The translations under genes were made by a program, and so were the position numbers. Shown one piece after another: positions 35,770 to 45,177 of a DNA stretch of 64,000 nucleotides. Position 1 is the first letter of the stretch. Each line of letters starts with the position of its first letter. Below the pieces are notes generated by a model. It was not told the origin of the DNA, ran no database searches, and saw only the letters and a program-made list of their open reading frames with translations. The stretch covers positions 5,890,001 to 5,954,000 of the forward strand of contig NC_089542.1 of NCBI RefSeq assembly GCF_040115645.1, written 5' to 3'. The stretch comes from Euwallacea fornicatus. Lineage: Eukaryota > Arthropoda > Insecta > Coleoptera > Curculionidae.

Positions 35770-36970
35770 TACAGGGTGTCCCATGTTCGATTCTCAACAT
35801 GGGGATTTCGGAAACCGCAGGACACAGGGAGTCCGTTAATTGAGGCAGAGTTGTGTCTTTATAAGAGCAGTACTTTGTCTTTTGATTTTTGAAAAATTTC
35901 GATTACTTTCAAAGATATCCGGAAAAGATCGATAATCACTATTTTATTTTTATTTGTTTTCTGTTCTAAATGACATAGGGGCTCGAAAATGGAGCACGCT
36001 TTCTTAAGTCACTTTTTCTCACGGTACAATATGAAAATAGTTTTCAAAGTTATATTTTGGATTTTTCAATACCATCATCAACTTTTTTTTTCAAATAGGA
36101 ATATGACTGTTTTCCTACGAATTCGACCTACCATTGATAATTGAAAAACACTCATGTGTCAGACTTGTCGATTTGCGAAATCGAGATAAAAAAACATTCA
36201 TTGTCAGGAATTTTGGAATTTATTTTAAACATTCCGGTTGTTCATATATTCAAAGAGCATTTTCAAAATAATTTTATAAAAGCATATATTTCCGATTCAA
36301 TTCTAAAGGAACTGATATTGTAATTTTCAAGAAAAAACCTTTATCGAATTTCTGAAATTAAGACAAATAAATTTAAAAAAAGAAAACAAATATCAATAAC
36401 AGAAGTTTTCTAATGCTCACATCATGTGATCAATATCTGACATTTATTGAGCTAGTCATTTTGACATAGGAGTTTTCAATTTCTACCATGGAAGTGGAGT
36501 AAGGAGGGTGCACTAATGCAGAATGTGAAAATGTTGAGGTATCGTTTCTCCTGACAATGAACATTTTTGATCGGAGGTCGCGAATCGGCCTGTGAGCTGG
36601 TGGTTTTTCAATAATCAACGACTAGCCGAATTCGTAAAAACACGATCAGGTCGCTATTTGAAAAAAAATTGACGATGGTATTGAAAATCCAAAAAATCGT
36701 GTCTTCGACAAACTATTTTCATGTTGTAGCGCGGAAAAAGTGCTTCAAGAAAGGATTTTTTATTTTCATATTTTTATTTTATTTAAGACAGAAACATAAA
36801 TTATTGTTTTTTTTTCCGGAAATCTCCGGAAGTAATCGGAATTTTTTTTAAATTGAAAAGGCAAAATACTTCTCTCATACAGAAGCAACTTTGCCTTGAT
36901 TCAACTGACTCTGTATCCCCTGCGCTTTCCGACATCCCTGCGTCCAGAGCCGAATATGGGACACCCTGTA
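35770..36970. mobile_element. Foldback element of 1.2 kb with arms of at least 450 bp
   Basis: The left end TACAGGGTGTCCCATGTTCG pairs with the complement of the right end at 36970 (TACAGGGTGTCCCATATTCG). Matching continues through GGAAACCGCAGGACACAGGG with GGAAAGCGCAGGGGATACAG, and through TTCGATTACTTTCAAAGATA with TTCCGATTACTTCCGGAGAT. Further in, TTTTTCAATACCATCATCAA matches GATTTTCAATACCATCGTCA, and AACATTCATTGTCAGGA matches AATGTTCATTGTCAGGA. Open frames of 60-112 codons at 36141-37191 lie in or over the arms and are not genes. Confidence 0.85.
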
Positions 36971-39089
36971 GAGCTGTGTCCGGACAGAGAAAGAGAAAGA
37001 TGGATGTTTCAGTTAATCGTAAGTGTTCTCTGAATGCGTTCAACGAATATGCTATGTATCACCTGAAGGGACTAACTTACAGATTAGTTCCGACTGACGT
37101 GCACCTACGTCCAATTCATTCCTGTCCAAAGCGTTCATATTCGGGAAAAAAATTCTTTGGGCCGCTCGAAACAATTTTCCGAGGAAAATAAATCGAAATG
37201 GCGTCCATTAAAAAAAAAAAATACCAGAGATAGCATTTAATATCGAAACATGTCCGGCAAAATGGCAGAACACACGTCTGAAAAATGTACCGATCATTTG
37301 TTGAAACTGAACGCTGGAGCCGAGAGACGGGTCGCGAAAGACAAATTGCGGTCCCCCAATTTATAACCCGAACATGTCAACTTTGTTATCGCGATCAGAA
37401 GTAAATTAAAGCGCTTAATTTGTCAGCCTAAGGGCTATTCCCAAATTATACCATTCCCACCAATTAAATGATACATTATATCTACGCGAGTCGGTGCTAA
37501 AGGGGTGAACTTCCCTAATAATAATTGCCAGTGGCGTATGATTTAAAAACAGGGGCGGACCCCTGGCATTTCGCCGCCATTAAAATTCTGAACAATAAGG
37601 GCAATATGTTGCTCTCGGTGCGCATCTGGAAGCAATCATTATGGCGATTTGGGTCTTGTTTAAAACCATGTATGAAGCTTTCTACGTGGAGCTGATATGT
37701 CGACGTTATTACACTAGCTTTCAATGGAATTGGGGCTCTAAACCCCAAATGAGACCACCACAGATATTTCTTTTTGAGCTCTAGCTTTAAATGACAAGCG
37801 GTATTGTAACGTAAATATATAGCTTCAGTTTACTATTTTCGCTAATAAGCCTTTGAGCATGCAACTGAAGCGGTGTGTACACAAACATGATGGAAAGACA
37901 ATATTTGAATTACACGTTAAATTAATTGAATTTTGAATCACTATTTCAAATATTACGTAGGTAATGATATGCTGTTTACCTCGTCATATCACCAAGGTTG
38001 AGTGTAAAAAAACGTATGTAAAACCAAAGTGTTTGGTGAGGAATCTAAATTCAACACTTTCCTAAAGCTTGATTCTGTGAAGAATCATACTCATACAAAA
38101 TGGCATGAAATGCAACGCAACGTGACGCAGCCAAGGACGTTCAATCCTAGTATGGGCAAAGTTATACTTGTTGCGACCATGCCTGAAGGCCCATAGCCAA
38201 CGCCTGAACTACCTCGCGAGGTGTACAGATCCCTTATCCCCATCTATAGTGAGAACTAAACAATAATATCCCCCTCCATAGTGGTCCTTCGGATGCCATG
38301 GACATCTTGACGGATGTCGATTTTTATATTTTAAATTTGGGTCAATGTTAGTATTACCCCGAATGTCACTTTTACAAATTGAATTCGTTATTGTACCCTG
38401 AGCGCTTCGGGTGTAAATCTATCTCACTCCAAACGGTTAGAAATAATAGCGAAAAGTGAATCAAAAGTTTGCTCCGAGCTGTCCTTCTTACTCGTGTCTG
38501 TTCAGAACGTCATTGTGAGTTGTGGGTTTTTCCACACTACCGAGAGCGCCACCATTCGAAAAGTCGCAGTCACGTTTCGACCCTGTCAAAATTATTGAGG
38601 CTTTTGACAGGTCGCACGAAAGATGCTAAAACTCCAACGCTTGAGGATCGAAGATGGTCCCCTGTGCAGAATAGATATTAGACGGATAACAAACAGAGCA
38701 ATTGGAAATCACCTTCGTTGCTATGGCACCATAAATAGCTGCGAAGAGAGGGACCATTAAAACTAATATCTTAAATTAGTGCTAATATATATGTTATTAT
38801 ATTAATTATGTCTTAAAATTAGCTCGTGAACTTGGCTAGGAGTTTTCGTGTATACCTGTAGTATCAAAACGCCTTAATCCAACCTTCTCCTGCCATCGGT
38901 CTGTTTACCAGCAGTCACTACTATCAAGAAACCAAATAACTACAATGTGAGAAATTTGAATAAAAAACAATCTGCCCATAGGCATGTGCCGAATGTTGGT
39001 GCCTCAATATATGACACAGTGAGGTTGAAAAGTCACCCCATACCTATTAGCATTCGAAACTTGCTAGATTTGTGGCGGTGCCAGCTGAG
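36971..39089. other. Intronic DNA, no gene recognised
   Basis: Composition is mixed. The segments 37300-37720 and 38100-38700 are GC-richer than average and look unique. A 70-codon frame at 38469-38681 has no recognisable motif. No exon with phase-1 splice sites was found. Confidence 0.35.
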
Positions 39090-39356
39090 CGTCAAGCTGT
39101 CAACTGTTAGACTATGACAGTTTGACGTGCACCAGAGCAACCTGTCCATTCCCGAGTCGATTCAAACAGCCGGCGGGAAAACGATCTTCAGAACTTCCGG
39201 CGGGACGTTCCAGAAGATTCGGCCGGGAGGGGTATAAAAGGCAGGGTTGCGCAACAACGCACCCTCTTACATCTGCGACACTTCTTCGTCTCGACTCGGG
39301 GAACATAGGAATTGTATACAGCATAGATATAAGTTTATTGTGTAGTGCGTAATATA

Positions 39357-40564
39357 TACTGGCGAGCATAAAATTCGGGTCACTTTAGTATTTTCGAAAT
39401 TTTTGCCTTTCTAATTTCCAAAAAAATAAAAAAGGATAGCCTTTATCGATTCTGAGGTTCTTTAACCTTGTTAAGGGTAAATGGTAAAAAAAACACGATC
39501 CTGTACCCAAATAACCGATGTATTGTACAGGTGTCCATTACCCAAGCACTGTAACATTTTTGAACACAATTTTGTGCTACCGAAAAAAAACTCATAATGA
39601 CATTAATATCGCGTATTTCCCCCTCTAGCGTTTATGACAGCCTGCAAGCGTCGGGGCATGCTTTCAATGAGGATGCGAATAACATCCTGGGGTAGGTTTT
39701 CCCATATTTCCTGAAGAAATTCTCACAATTCCCTAGCCGTTCTTGGAGCGGGTACACGACTGCGAAGACGTCTTCCCATCTCGTCCCAAACATGTTCTAT
39801 GGGATTTAGGTCGGGACTTCGCGCAGGCCAGTCAAATCTCCGTATTTGAACCTCATCCATGTAAGCGGTCACGATTCTTGCAACGTGAGGCCCAGCATTG
39901 TCTTGCATAAAAATCGAGTTATCCCCCAGAAACCCCATGAACGGCATGACATGATCTTGCACGACCTCCAGCAAGTACCTCTGCGTAGTTAGGGATCCAT
40001 TCTTACTTCTTGAAGATGACTTCGCAGTGAAAATGCGGTCTCGGTGCGATTCCGCAAAACTGCAGATACCAAAAATCGGTCATCCCTAGCTGTGGTTGCT
40101 CTTCTGCGGCCTGATCCTTGTCTCCTTGTGAGTAATCCCGTTTCTGCGTAACGTTGAGAGATGCGTTGAATACTGGAAAGGCTAACTCCGACATTTCTGG
40201 CAGTTTCACGTTGCCCTCTGCCATCTTCTAAAGCGGCTACAATTCTTGCTGCAATCACACTATTAATTGGCATTTTTTGCCTTTCTACTGTTAGCGCAAC
40301 TTGAAGTTAAAGAGAACACCTTTAACCAATTCGCCTAAAGTGAACAACAATTGAATGGAACTGATAAAGAGGATGCATAGACATTGAAGGTATTTTATCG
40401 ATCTTTTTTTTTTCATGGTAGAACCATGCAGAACCGTGAACATTTTCCCAATGATCCGAAATTTCATGAAGCAATGCCGGTATGCCAGCGAAAAATATCA
40501 CTTCTCTTTCAATACATTTATATTTGAAAATTTCGAAGTGACCCGAATTTTATGCCCGCCAGTG
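39357..40564 (-). mobile_element. Tc1-like element with intact TIRs and TA duplication
   Basis: The left TIR ACTGGCGAGCATAAAATTCG is followed by GGTCACTT. The right TIR, in complement, is ACTGGCGGGCATAAAATTCG followed by GGTCACTT. About 26 of 28 positions match. Both ends are bordered by TA (39355-39356 and 40565-40566). At 1.2 kb it is shorter than a full Tc1-like element because the middle of the transposase gene is missing. TIR and coding preservation are much better than in most elements here, so it is comparatively young. Confidence 0.93.
39604..40273 (-). pseudogene. Tc1-like transposase with internal deletion
   Basis: Starting at 40273, the protein begins MPINSVIAARIVAALEDGRG and has a helix-turn-helix (ETARNVGVSLSSIQRISQRY). 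It then has a second HTH preceded by GRRR (equivalent to the GRPR hook) and breaks off after LRSHLQEVR. It resumes in another frame at GSLTTQRYLLEVVQDHVMPF. The C-terminal half includes FMQDNAGPH and SPDLNPIEHVW, giving catalytic D and E separated by 34 residues, the DD34E signature. The deleted part contained the first catalytic aspartate. There is one nonsense codon near 39720 (TGA where family members have CGA), then an open frame to the natural stop after NARGGNTRY. In its family this enzyme excises and inserts the element at TA; this copy is inactive. Confidence 0.93.
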
Positions 40565-40640
40565 TACATTCATAAAACCGATAACCCTCTACACTCTGTA
40601 AACAACCTCAAGTCGGGTAGTGAAAGCCCCACACACATCA

Positions 40641-42434
40641 GAACCCGACAGATTTCTAACCTTTTTCATCTGTCAACTTCAGCTGGTCTCACCATTCATT
40701 CTTTATGCAAGGGCAAGATAATTTTTGATTTTCACGACGTCATCGATGTAATAAACGATTCTTCTTTAATTGTTATGGTGACGTCGTTAATTGGTGAAAA
40801 AGTAGGCCGAAATTGCGAAAAAACGTAACCAAAGCCCATCAACGTGCACTTCTTCGAGATCGTTGTACAGATCACGCCTCTCGAAGCCGTGAGGCCACAC
40901 ATAGAGAAATTGTTAATTTTTATACCTTTCTCCCATTAAATTAATAGCACTTCTGTAAATAGGAAGGCTCGCCCATAAATCATTGAAAAAATATTAAAGA
41001 TATATGGCAAACGTCAAACAAATCATTATATACATTGTAAACCCTGTTACATGAGCCATCAGCTGCAGAAAGTTGGTGCATAAATTACTCATTTCGTCGC
41101 GAAATTATGCAATTTATCCGCACTATGTGCCATTGTTCAAATATTTTAATAAGCTTGCAATTGATGTTAATTGTTTCTGCACAAAGTCAACATATGCGTT
41201 TATCTGATCACGCCCCAGTTTAAAAGATGAATTCAGAGTCTCGCACGACTTGGCCTATTTATTCTAAAGTACAATCTAATTACCGAAGTTAGTAATTAGG
41301 CACTTTGATTGAACAATGAGAGAGTAACATACGTGTTGTATAGGGATGATGTCAGACACGTTAAAATAATTGGGAGATGAGGTAATTTAATGCCCTTTTA
41401 AAACGAACTGAGTTAGTGCGGTGATGTCACTTCGGGCTAACATAAACGACATATTATACAACAGGTAATTTTTATTTAATATAGAGGATGCAGCCGGTGC
41501 TTATTACGGCACGCTCGAGAATCTAATTAGGTTAATCTTTATGGAACGCGCGCTCGTATTTCCCGAAATAATATTCGACTTCCTCATATTTCTTTCATTG
41601 CCGATACATCGTTACGTAATGGACGTATGGAAATTTTAGTATCTCGCGCTCCTGGGATTGGAAAAATTTCGGCAGCAGAGACACGTTTAAATGGGGGCGC
41701 GGGTGTTCCTTACTCCCCGCGGCGGGGCCGCTTTAGCATAACAATAATCCGCCTACAAAAACTGTTAAAAGCTATTTAAAAATCTGTATGCAAACGACGA
41801 GACCCAGTATCAAAAGGAAATTTCCCTTTAAAATTCCTCTAAATCCATTAGGATACAAACGAAAATAAATATTAGATGTGGCTTATTAAGCTATTCTTTC
41901 GTGTCGCCATCAGATAGGCTCTGTTTCATCCCTTGCAACTCTCTCGTATTAAAATTTTCAAGTAGCCCGAACATAGCTATGAGGTGACTAATCAGTCATA
42001 AATCACATCGCTTTTTCCTGCGGGTGTATGTGGTATGACATTTATGACATCATCTGGGCTCGGAAAATCGCAAGTAGATAGGAAGATGTCAAGGGCAAGA
42101 TTTGGCCATGCATTCTCCAATATAAACTAGACAACATTTGAACGTTACAAATGAAATTTGCAGCGAAGCTTTAAACTAGATTTCTCAGCTGCAAAGTCTG
42201 TGTATGTATTTCTGTATGCGAATTTAGTTTTTTTAATTCTAAACAGAGGATCTTTGTGCGAGGCCCTGCTCTCCGCGGTGGAAAAATGAAAACATCTTAG
42301 AGATATAGGACGCCAAGTTTCTAGATGTCGAAAAAGAGTCTTATCAGCTTTAAATATCGCGTTTGAAGAGTTGAGCTATTTACGGAAATAGAATCGAAAA
42401 AGACAAATTATCGCCAAAAAAATTATGAGATCTA
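40641..42434. other. Intronic DNA; possible conserved or regulatory stretch
   Basis: No gene recognised. The sequence from about 41040 to 41960 looks unique and of balanced composition. It contains a very GC-rich core at 41690-41732 (ACTCCCCGCGGCGGGGCCGC, with CCCCGC/GCGGGG able to pair), which is exceptional for this window. An enhancer or alternative promoter is possible. The 137-codon frame at 40415-40828 overlaps the end of the Tc1-like element and is not considered a gene. Confidence 0.35.
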
Positions 42435-43962
42435 CAGTTAGTGAAACTGGTACACTAAACTAATTTGGTGTAAGTAACAAAATGAGCAAAAACCGACAAC
42501 GAACGATTGGTCAAAACGAAATTGTGTATTGGATACAATGAAAAATTTAAAAAATATTCAAAAGTTCCACACACACACCTAATATAAAATGAAAATCAAT
42601 TTTCTACCTCAAAATGAAACTCGTACATAATTCAGATTGTAACTCTAAACCATGTTCAATTTTAATTTAATACTTAGCTGAAAGTTCTTTGTTTTTAATT
42701 ACTACTTTGAGACAGTCGAGTATAGATTTTACCAATTTCTCACAATATTCTGTTGGTATCTTTGCCCATCCTTTCCTTAAAACTGTTTTTAGTTGTTCTC
42801 TAGAAGGAATTTTATGTTTTCGTGTTGCAATTTTTAAGTGGCTCCATAAATTTTCGATTACGCTTAGATCTGGGCTCTGGGGAAGTGTTTCTATTACCTT
42901 AGAACAATTATAAAGTAGCCATTGCCTAACTTTTAGCGCTTTGGGTCATTGTCCTAATAATACTTAAATAATCTTTCAATTCCCAATTTCTGCGCACTTT
43001 GCTTTAAATTTAGTTTTAAAATATCAAATACATATGTTGGTTCATGGTCCTTTCGATTAAATGAAGATTCCCAGGACCTTTTCTCGACATGCACCCCCAA
43101 ACCGCAACGGAACCTCCTCCGTGCTTCACTGTTGGCCGTCATTTTTTTTGTTTTTTTGATGCCTCATTGGGTTTTCTCCAAACTAGTTGTTGTCCATCTG
43201 AGCCGAAAACGTTGAATTTGCTCTTATCTGCAAAAATTACGTCTTTCTCGAAGTTAAAATTCTTTTCTTGGTATTCTTCCATAAATCTTAAGTGTTTCAT
43301 TTCATCAGTCGTACTGATCCATGGTTTCCTTCAGACCACTCAACTATTTAGATCACTCTATGTAGTAAGTTTCAAATGGTTTGTGAATTAACGACCTTAT
43401 TTAGATATTTTCTACAATTTTTGCCAATTTAGGAGCAGAAATTTTGGGATTTTCTCCAACCTTTCTTAAAATCCACCTTTCATCATAATCGTTAAGAATT
43501 TTTCTAGGGCTGTTTCGCACTTTGTTTTTAATTCTTTTTTCATTAATCTAATGATTCATAATACTTTCTATGATTGTATAACTACTAATGACCATTTTAC
43601 CTATTTGACGGTAAGTGTTTCCGTATTTATAAAGGTGGATGTTGAGGTATCTTTGGGTGACGGTGGTTTGGCTCCTTGGTCGACCCGTTGCAAACAATAA
43701 TTAAATTTAGATGAACGAGGATAATATTATAGCATATAGAAAACATAAAAATTTAACAACAAACTCTTTTAAATTTGCATTTACTACTAAATATCTTGGA
43801 TCTACGAATTTCATGTTGATATTAAGAATTGATTTTTTCAAAATATTTAACAAAAAATACAACATTTTTGGAATTCCTGTTTACTTACCAGGTCCAATTA
43901 TTTAACATAAAGAAAAATTTATGAAAATTATTTATGTGTACCAGTTCCACTTCGACTGACTG
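42435..43962 (-). mobile_element. Full-length but decayed Tc1-like element
   Basis: The left end CAGTTAGTGAAACTGGTACA (preceded by TA at 42433) pairs with the complement of the right end, CAGTCAGTCGAAGTGGAACT followed by GGTACACATAAA (TA at 43963-43964). Length is about 1.53 kb, close to complete for the Tc1 group. It contains a transposase pseudogene on the minus strand and directly abuts a mariner element on its right. Confidence 0.88.
42667..43700 (-). pseudogene. Tc1-like transposase, frameshifted
   Basis: Reading leftwards from 43700: TGRPRSQTTVTQRYLNIHLY (HTH start with GRPR), NPKISAPKLAKIVENI, then VIFADKSKFNVFGSDGQQ around the first catalytic aspartate. Next comes GSVAVWGCMSRKGPGN, the family's GG-VWG motif, then MNQHMYLI. 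A DNDPK segment (second D) follows just before a small deletion. The final part is open for over 90 codons: RQWLLYNCSKVIETLPQSPD, LSVIENLWSHLK, with a natural stop after LSAKY. The E in VIEN is the third catalytic residue. Several stops and frameshifts lie upstream. The reading frames at 43089-43391 and 42689-42913 on the plus strand are shadows. Confidence 0.9.
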
Positions 43963-43968
43963 TAAACA

Positions 43969-45177
43969 CGAGGATAGTCCTAGAATTATCCGAACTGACA
44001 TATAGATGTCCATTTTTTTGTTCAAAATTTGCTTATATTACAGAGGCCTAACCTTAAAAAACTCATCCCTAATTTTTGAGGGTGCTGTGATGGTTTCTGT
44101 TTGTTTTGGAACCGTTTGTGAATATGAAAAAAGTCGGTCATCGATAGGTAATTCAAAATTTTCATTTCAAAGGTCTTAGTCCATCCAACATCAAAGTGGA
44201 TTTAGATTCTACTCTGAGGGAGTCTAGTCCTTCGTTAACAACTGTATAATACTGGGTGACAGAGTTTAAATGCGGCGGAAGTGCTTCTAAGGCGACCGCC
44301 CCCCAATCACACTCCAGATCTGACCACTTCAGAAACTGTGGTAAAAATCCACAAAGCAGTTCAAAAGTTAGTGTATATGGGATTTTGACTGAGAAATTGG
44401 ATACGAGACAGGTGTGCGCAATATGGATGCCGTGATTACTTACAATTGAACAAAATAAAGCACCGTGAGGATGTTTTAAGGGATGATTTGGTAAAGTTTT
44501 GCAGCAATAAAGCCGAGTTTTTGTGTTGATTCATAACCGTGGGTGAAACGAGAGTCCATCGTTTAACACCTAAGGCGAAAAAGCAGTTCAAACAATGGAC
44601 TGAAAGGGGAGAATCGGCTTCAAAAAAGACAAAAACCGCCTCATTTGCAGAGAAGGTAATGGCGTTAGTTTTCTAGGACGCACGTGGGATCATTTTTATT
44701 GACTATCTCTCTAAATGAAAAATAACAAACAGATAATATACAAAATTATTGCAGTGCTGGAGAGAAGAAATTAGGAAAAAACTATCGCATTTGGAGAAAA
44801 GGAGAGTTTTGTTTTATCAAGACAATGCACCATTCCACATTTCCGTCATAGCGATGGCCAAAATCAATCAACTTCGTTTCGAACTTGTTCCTCACCCACC
44901 CTATTTGCCAGATTTAGCCCCCTCAGATTATTTTCTATTTTCAATCTTGAAAAAATGGCTCGGAGGAAAGAGATTTGCCAACAATGAAGAGGTGGAGTTC
45001 AAGATCGATATTTATTTTGAAATATTCGAAGCTTCTTACTATAAATAGGATATGGAAACCATAGAATATCACTGGGAAAAGTGTGTCAATCTCAAAGAAG
45101 ACCATGTTGAGAAATTGTGAAATATTTTTCTTTTTTTTTTCTTTGTCTTAGGTCGGGTACTTTTAAGACTGTCCTCG
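43969..45177 (+). mobile_element. Mariner element, copy 1
   Basis: The left TIR CGAGGATAGTCCTAGAATTA pairs with the complement of the right TIR, CGAGGACAGTCTTAAAAGTA, and both continue into YCCGAMCT. TA follows the right end (45178-45179). The left flank reads CA, probably a mutated TA. The length of 1.2 kb is typical of mariner. The first 150 bp match copy 2 (51393-52845), including CTGACATATAGATG and AGRCCTAACCTTAAAAARCTC. Confidence 0.92.
44225..45120 (+). pseudogene. Mariner transposase (DD34D), multiply broken
   Basis: The N-terminal part reads SLTTV, then a stop, then YWVTEFKCGG, matching the mariner HTH region. The central part keeps fragments such as WMP and LLTIEQ (the family has WVPRLLT). 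The C-terminal 99 codons (44749-45048) are open: MQCWREEIRKKL, VLFYQDNAPFHIS, HPPYLPDLAPSDYFLFSILK. The second D in YQDNAP and the third D in APSDYF are 34 residues apart, the DD34D mariner signature. The first catalytic D region is lost in stops. The family moves mariner elements by cut and paste at TA; this copy is dead. Confidence 0.92.

Larger units (their letters stand above)
39090..40640 (+). mobile_element. Possible solo LTR split by a Tc1-like insertion
   Basis: Two flanks of the Tc1-like element (39090-39356 and 40565-40640) together look like a retrotransposon LTR. The left part has TGTTAGACTATGACAG (39104) and, 125 bp later, a strong TATA box in GGGAGGGGTATAAAAGGC. The right part has ACCTCAAGTCGGGTAGTGAA and then CCCCACACACA. 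No internal retroviral-type coding region and no second LTR is visible. Target duplications could not be identified and the exact ends are uncertain. A host Pol II promoter is the alternative. Confidence 0.35.

Noticed and set aside
36853..37191. 112-codon plus-strand frame
   Set aside because: It crosses the right arm and end of the foldback element at 35770-36970; no domain.
40415..40828. 137-codon plus-strand frame
   Set aside because: It begins inside the right end of the Tc1-like element and runs through its TIR and the LTR-like flank.
43089..43391. 100-codon plus-strand frame
   Set aside because: It is antisense to the Tc1-like transposase coding region, whose motifs read on the minus strand.
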